DNA of 64,000 bases from Lachnospiraceae bacterium Marseille-Q4251 (GTDB lineage Bacteria; Bacillota; Clostridia; Lachnospirales; Lachnospiraceae), in assembly GCA_018223435.1 (NCBI GenBank), contig JAGTTO010000001.1, positions 3,348,001-3,412,000 on the forward strand, read 5' to 3'. The translations under genes and the position numbers were made by a program. Position 1 is the stretch's first letter. Each line of letters begins with the position of its first letter. Below are positions 17,777 to 26,754 of this stretch, piece by piece. The notes beneath the pieces were generated by a model that saw only the letters and a list, made by a program, of their open reading frames with translations, did no database searches and was not told the origin of the DNA.

Positions 17777-18609
17777 CAGGCGAAGAGTTCGAGAACAATT
17801 CCTGCGATGACGGCGATCACATAGAGAAGGCCGAGCACCTTTAAATTTTCTTTTCTGTCCTTATTCATTTTGAAAAGCACGAGAAGGCCCGCGCCTGCGC
17901 CGGTACAGAGCCCGGCCACGACGGAGGCGAAGCTGATGGATCCGCTTAAGTAAAGCTGGGTCAGGATTACGGAGGCCGCACAGTTGGGGATCAGGCCAAT
18001 GAGAGCGGCCAGAACCGGCTGGAACACTGTGTCTCCCAGAAGCCAGGCAGAGATCCGGTCTGCGCCGGCAACTTCCATGACGACGTTCAGGATCAGGGTC
18101 AGAGCCAGAAGCCAGGCGAAGAGGTGAACGGTGTGATGGAGGGCCGGTTTCAGGATACTGGTTTCTTCCTCACAGTGGCAGTCGGAACAGATCTGATCCA
18201 TATTCCGTCCCTGGCGCTGTTTGAAGAAGATCAGATCCACGAGATAACCGGCGATGATACCGATGATGACCTTCGTGACCATAAGCTTCAGGATATCGCT
18301 TCCCCGGCTGGAATCGGCCAGCAGAAGAATGATGGCCTCGTCCGAGGTGGAAAGATAGACGGAAAGAAGGGTTCCGAGTGTGATCAGACCTCCGGCGTAG
18401 AGGTTGGAGGCGATGACGGAAAAACCGCACTGGGGGATACAGCCGAGAATGGACCCGGCTAGAGGGCCGCCCCATTTGGATTTTTTCAGGATCGTGTCCA
18501 TATGTTTTCCATAATGCTTTTCTGCGGCTTCCATCAGAAGGAAAGCGCCGAAAAGGAAGGGCAGGGTTTTCAGAGAATCAAGAACTGCGTCGAGTAAAAC
18601 GTCTAGCAT
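17776..18609 (-). CDS. Putative manganese/arsenic-type efflux permease
   Basis: 277-residue membrane protein of about eight to ten helices in two similar halves: ILGCIPQCGFSVIASNLYAGGLITLGTLLSVYLSTSDEA and LIGLIPNCAASVILTQLYLSGSISFASVVAGLCTGAG. The repeated IPxCxxSV motif marks the family annotated as putative manganese transporter/arsenic efflux protein. A CSDCHC loop between the halves could bind metal. ATG 18609 lies 8 bases from AAAGGA. The actual ion is not known. Confidence 0.75.
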   Translation of the reverse strand: MLDVLLDAVLDSLKTLPFLFGAFLLMEAAEKHYGKHMDTILKKSKWGGPLAGSILGCIPQCGFSVIASNLYAGGLITLGTLLSVYLSTSDEAIILLLADSSRGSDILKLMVTKVIIGIIAGYLVDLIFFKQRQGRNMDQICSDCHCEEETSILKPALHHTVHLFAWLLALTLILNVVMEVAGADRISAWLLGDTVFQPVLAALIGLIPNCAASVILTQLYLSGSISFASVVAGLCTGAGAGLLVLFKMNKDRKENLKVLGLLYVIAVIAGIVLELFA

Positions 18610-18692
18610 GCAGATCATCCTTTCTGTTAAAGCTGTCATTTTTAGCATCGTTCCCTATTGTAATGGAATTCTTATTGAAATGCAAAGACTTT

Positions 18693-18735
18693 TTGAAAAA
18701 AATGGATTGATTTTTCAATGGTTTATTGCTATCCT
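18693..18735 (+). promoter_or_regulatory. Promoter with overlapping palindrome before the PurF-like gene
   Basis: TTGATT (18707-18712), 17-base spacer, TATCCT (18730-18735). TTGAAAAA (18693-18700) and TTTTTCAA (18711-18718) form an inverted repeat with a 10-base centre that covers the -35, a layout expected for a repressor site. Confidence 0.5.
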
Positions 18736-18786
18736 TAAAGAGTTTTTATAGTGTTTCACACCAAGACAGACAAAGGAGATTTGATC

Positions 18787-20199
18787 ATGGGTGGATTTTT
18801 TGCAGTAGCTTCAAAAGAAAATTGTGTACTTGACCTGTTTTTCGGAACTGACTATCATTCACACCTGGGTACGAGAAGAGCCGGTATGGCGGTTCACGGA
18901 CCGGAAGGCTTCAACCGGGCAATCCACAACATTCAGAATTCCCCTTTCCGTACGAAATTTGAGCGGGATGTGGAAGAACTGGATGGAAACATCGGAATCG
19001 GCTGCATTTCAGACTTTGATCCCCAGCCTCTTCTGGTACATTCCCATCTGGGAAGCTTCGCAATTACCTGCGTCGGCAAGATTAACAATGCCGAGGAACT
19101 GATGCAGGAATGTTTTGAAAAAGGTTTCAGCCATTTTTTGGAGATGAGCAACGGAAATATCAATCAGACAGAGATCGTGGCAGCACTGATCAATCAGAAA
19201 GAATCGATCGTGGAAGGCTTGAAGTTTGTTCAGGAGATGATAAACGGTTCCATGACTGTTCTGGTCATGACGGACAAAGGAGTTTACTGTTCCAGAGACC
19301 GTCTGGGCCGTACGCCGGTGATCTTGGGCAAAAAAGAAGGAGCCTACTGTGCTTCCTTTGAGAGCTTCGCTTATCTGAACCTGGGATATGATCATCTGAG
19401 GGACCTGGGGCCTGCGGAGATCGTCTACATGACTCCGGAAGGCGTCGAGACAGTCAGCGGGCCGGGCGAAGAGATGAAGATCTGTTCCTTCCTGTGGGTT
19501 TACTATGGCTATCCCACATCCACCTATGAAGGGGTAAACGTAGAGGAGATGCGTTATGCCTGCGGCCGCATGCTGGCCAGACGGGATAAGGACAACGTGC
19601 ATCCCGACAGTGTGGCCGGCGTTCCGGATTCCGGTATCGCCCATGCCGTCGGCTATGCCAACGAGTCCGGCATTCCTTTTGCCCGTCCTTTTATCAAATA
19701 CACACCGACCTGGCCCCGGTCCTTCATGCCGACGACCCAGAGCCAGAGAAACCTCATCGCGAAGATGAAACTGATTCCTGTGGACGGCCTGATCCGGGAC
19801 AAAAAACTGCTTCTCATCGATGATTCCATCGTCCGCGGAACCCAGCTTCGGGAAACCACCGAGTTCCTCTACCACAGCGGAGCCAAGGAAGTACATATCC
19901 GTCCGGCCTGCCCGCCGCTGGTATACGGCTGTAAATTCCTGAATTTCTCCCGTTCTTCCTCCGAGCTGGATCTGATCACGAGACGGATCATTCAGGAGAG
20001 AGAGGGAGCCAACCCAAGTGACGAGGTGCTTCAGAATTATGCAGATCCCGATAGCCAGAATTACGCGGAGATGGTGGAGGAGATCCGCAAGAGACTGAAT
20101 TTCACTTCCCTTCGTTTCCATCGTCTGGACGATCTGGTGGAGTCCATCGGAATTCCCAAATGCAAACTCTGTACCTATTGCTGGGACGGAAGAGAATAA
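18787..20199 (+). CDS. PurF-like amidophosphoribosyltransferase, glutaminase Cys absent
   Basis: 470 residues with the two-domain layout of PurF: an N-terminal Ntn-hydrolase glutaminase domain (TDYHSHLGTRRAGMAVHG) and a C-terminal phosphoribosyltransferase domain whose PRPP loop LLLIDDSIVRGTQ is intact (about residue 341). The protein begins MGGFFAV where active PurF begins MCGI or has a propeptide before Cys, so the catalytic Cys is Gly. It therefore cannot use glutamine in the normal way; use of ammonia or a different role is likely. The C-terminal KLCTYCWDGRE resembles the PurF tail. AAAGGAGAT sets the start at 18787. No other pur gene adjoins. Confidence 0.85.
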   Translation: MGGFFAVASKENCVLDLFFGTDYHSHLGTRRAGMAVHGPEGFNRAIHNIQNSPFRTKFERDVEELDGNIGIGCISDFDPQPLLVHSHLGSFAITCVGKINNAEELMQECFEKGFSHFLEMSNGNINQTEIVAALINQKESIVEGLKFVQEMINGSMTVLVMTDKGVYCSRDRLGRTPVILGKKEGAYCASFESFAYLNLGYDHLRDLGPAEIVYMTPEGVETVSGPGEEMKICSFLWVYYGYPTSTYEGVNVEEMRYACGRMLARRDKDNVHPDSVAGVPDSGIAHAVGYANESGIPFARPFIKYTPTWPRSFMPTTQSQRNLIAKMKLIPVDGLIRDKKLLLIDDSIVRGTQLRETTEFLYHSGAKEVHIRPACPPLVYGCKFLNFSRSSSELDLITRRIIQEREGANPSDEVLQNYADPDSQNYAEMVEEIRKRLNFTSLRFHRLDDLVESIGIPKCKLCTYCWDGRE

Positions 20200-20210
20200 A
20201 AACAGTAAGA

Positions 20211-20252
20211 GAACCGGTTCATGGATATATAATTTCATGGGCCGGTTTTTTA
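20211..20252 (+). terminator. Terminator of the PurF-like gene
   Basis: AACCGGTTCATGG pairs imperfectly with TCATGGGCCGGTT, followed by T6. Confidence 0.8.
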
Positions 20253-20265
20253 TCGCTATTTTTGG

Positions 20266-20295
20266 TTGAACTGCCATGGAAGAAAATGGTATAAT
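20266..20295 (+). promoter_or_regulatory. Promoter of the envelope locus
   Basis: TTGAAC, 18-base spacer, TATAAT; 58 bases before the first gene of the surface-protein cluster. Confidence 0.65.
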
Positions 20296-20352
20296 AAAAA
20301 AGAATGTGCAGACAGCAGTCTGTCGGAGTAATATGAGAGGAGAGTGTATTCT

Positions 20353-21267
20353 ATGAACAACAGCAAGAGAATGGCAGCACTTCTTATGGCAGCAGTTTTA
20401 ACCGTGCCTCAGGGAAGCGGTATCCTGGCCCAGGCGGCAGAGGAGCCGGAGACCACGGCAGCAGCAGAGAGCCTTTCTACGGCTACAGCCAAAAAGACCA
20501 CCGGGCTGGTACCTAAGGGTGGTAAATATTATTACTACAGCAATGGAACCATGCTGAAAAACCGCTGGGTAAGAGTGAAAGGAAAGAAGTATTATCTGGG
20601 AGCAAACGGAGCAGCCAAGACAGGCTGGTATACCATTAAGGAAAGGACCGGATACAAGACCTATTATTTCAATGTCAGAGGAGTGATGCAGGCGAAGTAC
20701 ACGAAGAGCGCAGATAAGACGCTCATCACAGCTGCTGACAGCCTTATCAGGAAACTGGGTATTACTTATAAAACTGGAAGTAATACGGCAATGTTGAAGA
20801 TTTATAATTATATGAGAAATTCTAATTCTTGTGTATATCGCCGGGAAGAGTTTCCTACAGCATCACAGAAAGGCTGGGATATTTCCTATGCAGGGAAAAT
20901 GCTTACGGTGCGAACGGATCAAGGAAAATATGCTGGAAACTGTTACAGCTTTGCAGCTACTTATGCTTATCTGGTGAAACGTGTGACCGGGCTTCCAGTG
21001 AGAATCGGTATGGGAAGCACGAATGTTTTCAAAGAAAAATCTAATGAAACTCAACCACATGCCTGGTGCGAGGTACAGATCGGCAAGACCTGGTATACAT
21101 TTGATCCAAATCTTGCTATGGCCGCAAAAAATAACCCGCAGGGAATTAAAAATCCTGCCGCCAAGGGCAAATCCTTCTACAAACAGAAACGCAGCTCCAT
21201 GGTCGGCAAGCTCTACAAAGGAGTTAACGGCACTGGAAATCCCACCTATGTGGAAGTCAAAATCTGA
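20353..21267 (+). CDS. Secreted cell-wall-binding protein with transglutaminase domain
   Basis: 304 residues. Signal peptide about 1-28, a low-complexity Thr/Ala linker, three cell-wall-binding (glucan/choline-binding-like) repeats (GKYYYYSNGTMLKNRWVRVKG...YYLGANGAAKTGW...YYFNVRGVM), then a transglutaminase-like domain. The triad is Cys about 197 (GNCYSF), His about 236 (HAWCEV) and Asp about 251 (FDPN). Activity could be crosslinking or proteolysis of wall proteins or peptides. ATG 20353 sits 8 bases after GAGAGGAGAG; a GTG at 20344 is less likely. First gene of the locus. Confidence 0.82.
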   Translation: MNNSKRMAALLMAAVLTVPQGSGILAQAAEEPETTAAAESLSTATAKKTTGLVPKGGKYYYYSNGTMLKNRWVRVKGKKYYLGANGAAKTGWYTIKERTGYKTYYFNVRGVMQAKYTKSADKTLITAADSLIRKLGITYKTGSNTAMLKIYNYMRNSNSCVYRREEFPTASQKGWDISYAGKMLTVRTDQGKYAGNCYSFAATYAYLVKRVTGLPVRIGMGSTNVFKEKSNETQPHAWCEVQIGKTWYTFDPNLAMAAKNNPQGIKNPAAKGKSFYKQKRSSMVGKLYKGVNGTGNPTYVEVKI

Positions 21268-21294
21268 GTTTAAGAGAAGAAAGGGATCTGAGAT

Positions 21295-21954
21295 ATGAGA
21301 AAGAACAAAGCAATGACAGCTCTTCTCGCCTGCACGCTGGCTCTTCAGGCGCCGGTGGCAGCAGGAGCAGCAGCTCCGGCGGACAATACCGCTGCAAAAG
21401 CAGTCGCTTCCAGTGAAAACACGCTCCAGAACGTAGCCAGGAAAAACGTCTTCAAATATGAGCGCGGAAAATTCTATTACTATGTGAATGGCGTGAAGCT
21501 GAAAAACAGATGGAGATGGGTAAAATGGTACGGAAAAACCTATAAAGCCTACTTTGGACCCACTGGAGCCGCTTACGCCGGAACCAGACAGTATGGCGCA
21601 TTAGTTCCCGCAGTAAAAGGAATCAGCGGTGCTTACTACGGCTTTGACCGGGTGGGCGCGATGCTGAAAGGAACCTATGTAGTCAACAACCGCTTCTATG
21701 TATTTTCTTCCCAGACCGGAAAGCTCAACACCAGCATCAGCGCAAAGCTCCGGGCTGCCTGCAAATACGGAGAGAGTACCGCCACCTTAAAACGGATTCT
21801 CAGGAATATCAAGGAGAATCCGCAGAAGGTGCAGAGACTGGAAGGCTGCTACGGTGACGGCTACGATATCGTTTACACCTACAAGAATTTCCAGATCTCC
21901 GCTCATGAGAATACGGACGGAAGCGAAATCTTCTTCGGCCTCATCGCGAAATAA
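21295..21954 (+). CDS. Secreted protein with cell-wall-binding-like repeats, unknown C-terminus
   Basis: 219 residues with a signal peptide (about 1-26). Middle part FKYERGKFYYYVNGVKLKNRWRWVKWYGKTYKAYFGPTGAAY matches the aromatic/Gly repeat style of its neighbours. The last 75 residues (ACKYGESTATLKRILRNIKENP...GCYGDGYDIVYTYKNFQISAHENTDGSEIFFGLI) form a small domain I do not recognise; it has no transglutaminase triad. It starts 27 bases after the preceding gene and lies 14 bases before the MBOAT gene, so it is operonic. Confidence 0.7.
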   Translation: MRKNKAMTALLACTLALQAPVAAGAAAPADNTAAKAVASSENTLQNVARKNVFKYERGKFYYYVNGVKLKNRWRWVKWYGKTYKAYFGPTGAAYAGTRQYGALVPAVKGISGAYYGFDRVGAMLKGTYVVNNRFYVFSSQTGKLNTSISAKLRAACKYGESTATLKRILRNIKENPQKVQRLEGCYGDGYDIVYTYKNFQISAHENTDGSEIFFGLIAK

Positions 21955-21968
21955 GGAGTACAGAAGCA

Positions 21969-23363
21969 ATGGTTTTCAGTTCCATGGTATTTTTGTGTAT
22001 CTTTCTGCCCGTGGTTTTCCTGCTTCACCTGATTCTTCCGGGAATCCGGGCAAAGAACTGGATGCTCCTTCTGGCAAGCCTGGTGTTTTATGCCTATGGA
22101 GAACCGGTTTATGTACTTCTGATGATCGCCTCCGCTTTTGTCAATTACCTCTCGGCCCTTCTCATTGAGAAAAAGCCCTCCGGGAAAAAAGCGGTCATGA
22201 CCATCAACGTGATTCTGAATCTGGGTGTGCTGGTGCTCTTTAAATACACCGGCTTCCTGGCAGAGTCCTTCAACGCCATTTTTGGCACGGCGGTTCCGGT
22301 GCCGGCCATCCGGCTTCCCATCGGAATTTCCTTTTTCACCTTCCAGGCCATGTCCTACGTCATCGACGTTTACCGGGGCGTGACTGAGCCCCAGAAGAAT
22401 TTCGGAAAAGTGCTTCTCTACATTTCCTTCTTCCCGCAGCTCATCGCCGGCCCCATCGTGAAATACCACGATATCGCCCAGGAGATCGAGAACCGGACTC
22501 AGACGGTGGACGGCGTCATGAACGGAATCCGCCGTTTTATTGCCGGTCTCTCCAAAAAGGTGCTGATTTCCAACACCGTCGGCCTCGTGGCAGACACGCT
22601 TTTTGCAGCGGATATCTCGGGGCTTAACGCGGCGGCAGCCTGGATCGGAGCCATCTCCTATATGCTGCAGATTTACTTTGATTTCAGCGGCTACAGCGAT
22701 ATGGCCATCGGCCTCGGAGAGATGTTTGGCTTTCACTTTAAGGAGAACTTTAATTATCCCTATATTTCCGGAAGCATCCGGGAATTCTGGCGCAGATGGC
22801 ACATGTCCCTCTCGGGCTGGTTCCAGGAATACCTCTACATTCCGTTGGGCGGCAACCGGAAGGGCAGAGTGCGGACGGTTATCAACAAATTTATCGTCTT
22901 CCTCTGCACCGGTATCTGGCACGGAGCCAACGTGACCTTCCTTTTCTGGGGTCTGTACCACGGCTGTTTCCTGATGCTGGAGGAGTTCGTTCCGGCTATC
23001 CGGGAAAAGGGCGGCAGGGTAAAAAGCGTTTTCCAGCACATTTACGCTCTAATGGTAGTTCTGATCGGCTTTGTTTTCTTCCGGGCGGACACGATGAGTC
23101 AGGGAGTGGCCTGGGTAAAAACGATGTTTACCGGCTTTGATGCAAACCCCGCGGCCATGTCACTGGCCCTGGAGCAGCTGACTCCGCTTTATCTCGTGAC
23201 TCTGGCAGTGGGCATCGTGGCCTGCTGTCCGGTGAAGAACCTGGTGAAAAAATCCGGTGCTTACGAGGCGGTGACAGCCATCGGCAGTCTGGTGCTTCTG
23301 GCTCTCTCGATGCTGAGTCTTGCCAGCGGCACTTACAATCCCTTTATTTATTTTCGGTTTTAG
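21969..23363 (+). CDS. MBOAT family O-acyltransferase (AlgI/DltB-like)
   Basis: 464-residue polytopic membrane protein of about 11 helices. Signatures are WRRWHMSLSGWFQEYLYIPLGGNRKG and the catalytic His in CTGIWHGANVTFLFWGLYHG (about 317). Members move acyl (usually acetyl) groups across the membrane to an extracytoplasmic acceptor. The next gene encodes an AlgJ/DHHW-like protein, its usual partner, so the pair probably O-acetylates a surface polysaccharide. Flanking by wall-binding proteins supports an envelope role. Confidence 0.92.
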   Translation: MVFSSMVFLCIFLPVVFLLHLILPGIRAKNWMLLLASLVFYAYGEPVYVLLMIASAFVNYLSALLIEKKPSGKKAVMTINVILNLGVLVLFKYTGFLAESFNAIFGTAVPVPAIRLPIGISFFTFQAMSYVIDVYRGVTEPQKNFGKVLLYISFFPQLIAGPIVKYHDIAQEIENRTQTVDGVMNGIRRFIAGLSKKVLISNTVGLVADTLFAADISGLNAAAAWIGAISYMLQIYFDFSGYSDMAIGLGEMFGFHFKENFNYPYISGSIREFWRRWHMSLSGWFQEYLYIPLGGNRKGRVRTVINKFIVFLCTGIWHGANVTFLFWGLYHGCFLMLEEFVPAIREKGGRVKSVFQHIYALMVVLIGFVFFRADTMSQGVAWVKTMFTGFDANPAAMSLALEQLTPLYLVTLAVGIVACCPVKNLVKKSGAYEAVTAIGSLVLLALSMLSLASGTYNPFIYFRF

Positions 23364-23375
23364 GAGGCAGAGACG

Positions 23376-24776
23376 ATGAAAAAATGGAAATTGGCATACA
23401 GTGTCCTGTTTTTCGGCGTCTGCCTGACGCCTCTTGTCGGCATGGGGCTGACCAAAGAGGAGGCCTCCTCGGAAAACCGGACTCTCAGCGCTTTTCCGGC
23501 CCTGAAGACCGAGGAAGAGCTGAACGTAAACTGGCTCTCCGACGCGGGAGACTACTTTCAGGATCATTTTGCCTTCCGGAATGAACTGGTGACGGCAAAT
23601 GCCCTGGTGAACGGCAAAATCTTTCAGGTGTCCACGGCTTCCGGCGTGATTCAGGGAACCGACGGCTGGCTCTATTATAAGGATTCCCTCGACGATTATC
23701 TGGGAATCAACCAGCTTTCGGACCGGGGGCTTTTCAACGTGGCCCACACCCTTTCCATGATGCAGAAAAATTTCACGGCCCGGGGAAAAAAATTCCTCTT
23801 TACCGTGGCCCCAAATAAGAACTCTCTCTACGGGGAACACATGCCCTATTACGATTCCCTGAAAGTCGCCGAGGTCAACAATCTGGCCCGGCTGACACCG
23901 ATTCTGGAAAAGGAAGGGGTCAATTATACGGATCTCAAAAGTCTTTTTGAGGCTCAGGACGAGGTGCTTTACCACGAGCGGGACTCCCACTGGAACAACA
24001 AGGGAGCGGCTCTCGCGGCAGATGCGATCATGACGGATCTGGTGAAAATACACGATTCTTACAAGGACGAAGCTTATGAGGTCCGGACCGATCATATCGG
24101 CGATCTCGACAAGATGCTTTATCCCAAAGCCCTGACACCGGAGGACGAGGTCTATTACGACAAGACAACGACCTTTGCCTATGTGGGCGAGGTGGAGAGC
24201 AATTTCGATCCGAAGATCACGACAGTGAATCCGGTGAAGGAAGGCAGCCTCGTGATGTACCGGGATTCCTTTGGAAATACCCTGCTTCCCTTTTTTGCGG
24301 ATGCCTACGCCAACGCTTATTTTTCCAGGGGCGTTCCCTATCAGCTGAGCGACGTAGATACCCAGAACGCGGACACCGTCGTGGTGGAGCGGGCCGAGCG
24401 TTTCCTGCCGGAGATGGCGAAAAATCCGCCGGTGCTGGAAGGAAGCCTCACACTTCTTGACAAAGAGGAGGACGAGGTGGCAGCGGACGGAGCAGAGAAT
24501 CTCACGATGCGCCGCCAGGGACTCTTTTTCCAGATTACAGGAAAGATAGATCCTCAGTATCTGGACTGGGATTCCAAAATTTATCTGCGTATCAACGGAC
24601 AGATGGTTTATGAAGCGTTCCCGAGAAGTGAGGAGGGCAGCGATACTGCCTTCACGCTCTATCTTTCCACGGATAAGCTTTCCGGGGCGGGGGATCGGGT
24701 GGAAATCCTCACGGACCGCGGAGAAACGCTTGAAAAAATATATGATAATGAAATAACGGAGGAGATCACACAATGA
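23376..24776 (+). CDS. DHHW/AlgJ-like SGNH-fold acyltransferase partner
   Basis: 466 residues with an N-terminal membrane anchor (about 5-25) and an extracytoplasmic SGNH-like domain of the AlgJ/AlgX type. Visible motifs are YHERDSHWNNKGAALAA, with the Asp-x-His pair, and VMYRDSFGNTLLPFFA, with the Ser nucleophile. It would take acetyl groups delivered by the MBOAT protein and place them on the polymer. The C-terminal 80 residues add a small beta domain. The stop overlaps the next gene (ATGA), implying translational coupling. Confidence 0.85.
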   Translation: MKKWKLAYSVLFFGVCLTPLVGMGLTKEEASSENRTLSAFPALKTEEELNVNWLSDAGDYFQDHFAFRNELVTANALVNGKIFQVSTASGVIQGTDGWLYYKDSLDDYLGINQLSDRGLFNVAHTLSMMQKNFTARGKKFLFTVAPNKNSLYGEHMPYYDSLKVAEVNNLARLTPILEKEGVNYTDLKSLFEAQDEVLYHERDSHWNNKGAALAADAIMTDLVKIHDSYKDEAYEVRTDHIGDLDKMLYPKALTPEDEVYYDKTTTFAYVGEVESNFDPKITTVNPVKEGSLVMYRDSFGNTLLPFFADAYANAYFSRGVPYQLSDVDTQNADTVVVERAERFLPEMAKNPPVLEGSLTLLDKEEDEVAADGAENLTMRRQGLFFQITGKIDPQYLDWDSKIYLRINGQMVYEAFPRSEEGSDTAFTLYLSTDKLSGAGDRVEILTDRGETLEKIYDNEITEEITQ

Positions 24777-25696
24777 AAAGACAGGCAGTAAAAGCAATGC
24801 TGGGACTGGCAGTCGTGTCCGTCCTTGGAATGACAGCGCCCGCCGTATCAGCGGCAGAGACGGAGACGGAAACAGAGACCGTCAGCACCGAGCTGGAGAC
24901 AGAGACAGAGGAAACCGAAGCTGAGACCGAGGCCGCTCCCGATGTGGAAGTGAAAAAAGACGGCGAGACCATCGTGACTCTGAAAAATGAGTCCGGCTAT
25001 GTCGTAAAAGAGGCCGTTGTCGGCGCAGCAGAGGAAGAGACCGAGACCGCAGAGACTGAGACCGAAGCGGAGAGCGAAGGCATCGTTACAGGACTTACCC
25101 TGACCGGCGAGGACGGAGAGGTTCATGTTTTCGCGGATGCGGATGTGACAGCCATGACTGATCCCGTACTGGTAAAGGATAATGGTTTCCTTTACATCGA
25201 GTACAAGAATGCGGAGGGCAAGGACAAAGAGGCTGCTGAGACCGCAGATGAGGTGGAGTTTGACAAAGAAGTGACCATGTATGTGGTAAATGACGTTTAT
25301 GTCCGGGCAGAGGCCAACGGCGATTCCGAGGCCCTGGCGGTGGCATCCTTAGGCCAGGAAGTGACCGTGACCGGAGCTGCTCCCAAGTGGTATAAGGTTG
25401 TGATGGGTGAGACCACCGGCTATATTGCCCGTTCTTTCCTGAGTAAAGATAAAGAGAGCGCAGACGCCGCAGTGAAAGCCGAGGAGGCAGCTCAGGCCCA
25501 GGCAGCAGCGGAGGCTCAGGCGGCAGCAGCTGCAGCCCAGCAGGCAGCATCCCAGACTTCTTCCGGCCAGAGCGCAGCAGCTCCCCAGGGTAAATACGAG
25601 GTGAGCCGTCAGGCTTATGACGACTGCGACGGAAGCGGCCACGGCTACTACGAGATCACCTACTCCGACGGAAGCACCGCAAGAGAAGAATACTAA
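24773..25696 (+). CDS. Secreted SH3-domain protein with Glu/Thr- and Ala/Gln-rich linkers
   Basis: 307 residues with a signal peptide (about 1-27). The Thr/Glu-rich ETETETE segment and a long Ala/Gln run (about 240-270) are probably extended, wall-spanning linkers. Between them lies a bacterial SH3 domain (VVNDVYVRAEANGDSEALAVASLGQEVTVTGAAPKWYKVVMGETTGYIARSFL), a fold that often binds peptidoglycan. The C-terminus has a short YDDCDGSGHGYYEITYSDG motif. It is coupled to the AlgJ-like gene by a 4-base overlap. Confidence 0.8.
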   Translation: MKRQAVKAMLGLAVVSVLGMTAPAVSAAETETETETVSTELETETEETEAETEAAPDVEVKKDGETIVTLKNESGYVVKEAVVGAAEEETETAETETEAESEGIVTGLTLTGEDGEVHVFADADVTAMTDPVLVKDNGFLYIEYKNAEGKDKEAAETADEVEFDKEVTMYVVNDVYVRAEANGDSEALAVASLGQEVTVTGAAPKWYKVVMGETTGYIARSFLSKDKESADAAVKAEEAAQAQAAAEAQAAAAAAQQAASQTSSGQSAAAPQGKYEVSRQAYDDCDGSGHGYYEITYSDGSTAREEY

Positions 25697-25717
25697 GACT
25701 TCTGGAAAAGAGGGAAC

Positions 25718-26731
25718 ATGATGAAAAAGAGAAAGATTGGTTTTTTTGCCCTGCTGATCTGCCTTCTTCTGAGTCTTCCGGTTTCTGCCGCAGAGACGAA
25801 AAAAGAGGGCTGGCAGAAAGCCTCAAATGGCGTCGCCTATTATTATAAGAATGGAAAAATTGCAAAAGGTTTTGTCAGAATCAAGAACAAGACCTGCTAT
25901 TTCAATCAGAGAGGAAAGCTGGTAAAGGATTCCTGGGTCTTTTATAAAGGGAAAAAATACCGGGCAGATCACTGGGGAACGATCAAAAAGAACTGCTTTG
26001 TGTGTGTAGATGGAAAATTTTATTTTCTGAAAGCAGACGGAAGCGCAAGAAAAGGCTGGCAGCAGTTCCCTTACGGACTTGCCTACTTCGGAAATGACGG
26101 AGCGCTTAGAAAAGGACTTCAGACCATCAACGGCAAGGCCTATCTTTTCAGTCAGAAAGGTATTCTTCTCACCGGAACCCAGACTGTGGGCAACACCACC
26201 TATTACCTCTCTGACCGGGGAAGACTGGAGATGAAAAAAGTCGCCACTCAGAACGGAAATCTCTACTATGACGGTGACGGCAAGAAACTCAGCGACGTGA
26301 AGGTGCAGGATATCGAGACTCTGGAGCGGGCAAAAAAGATCGCTGCGGAGATCACCAATTCCAGCATGACGCAGGAGCAGAAGCTGAAAGCCTGCTTTGA
26401 CTGGGTCATCAAGAAGCCCTACGTCATGAGACGGAAATTTGTCAACGAGCCGGGATGGCCGGCACTTTATGCCAATGATCATTTCCTGCTGGGCGGCGGA
26501 AACTGTGAGTCCGATGCTTGCGCTTTTGCTTATCTGGCAAAGGCCATCGGCTATACAAATATCTATGTCTGCACGGATTCCGACGGCACCTGGGGCCTGG
26601 CTCACAGCTGGGCGGAGATCAACGGTCTGGTTTACGATCCGCTCTTTGCGGAGGCGAAGAATTATAATAAATATTATGGAGCTTCCTACGGAGTCTATGA
26701 GCTCCATCCAATCCTTCATGTAGCACTTTAA
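25718..26731 (+). CDS. Secreted cell-wall-binding protein with transglutaminase domain
   Basis: 337 residues. Signal peptide about 1-25; six or seven cell-wall-binding repeats of the WxxxxNGxxYYxKNGKIxKG type over about 30-195; then a transglutaminase domain with Cys about 263 (GGNCESDACAF), His about 296 (AHSWAEI) and Asp about 307 (YDPLF). All three residues are present. ATGATG at 25718 follows AAAGAGGG. It is the second intact transglutaminase of the locus and has more repeats than the first, so the paralogs may anchor to different wall structures. Confidence 0.82.
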   Translation: MMKKRKIGFFALLICLLLSLPVSAAETKKEGWQKASNGVAYYYKNGKIAKGFVRIKNKTCYFNQRGKLVKDSWVFYKGKKYRADHWGTIKKNCFVCVDGKFYFLKADGSARKGWQQFPYGLAYFGNDGALRKGLQTINGKAYLFSQKGILLTGTQTVGNTTYYLSDRGRLEMKKVATQNGNLYYDGDGKKLSDVKVQDIETLERAKKIAAEITNSSMTQEQKLKACFDWVIKKPYVMRRKFVNEPGWPALYANDHFLLGGGNCESDACAFAYLAKAIGYTNIYVCTDSDGTWGLAHSWAEINGLVYDPLFAEAKNYNKYYGASYGVYELHPILHVAL

Positions 26732-26754
26732 GAGAAATAAGGAGAGAACAAAAG

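Noticed and set aside
24850..25600. Tandem repeat or recombination hot spot in the Glu/Thr- and Ala/Gln-rich gene
   Set aside because: The repeats are short and irregular at DNA level; they fit a low-complexity linker.
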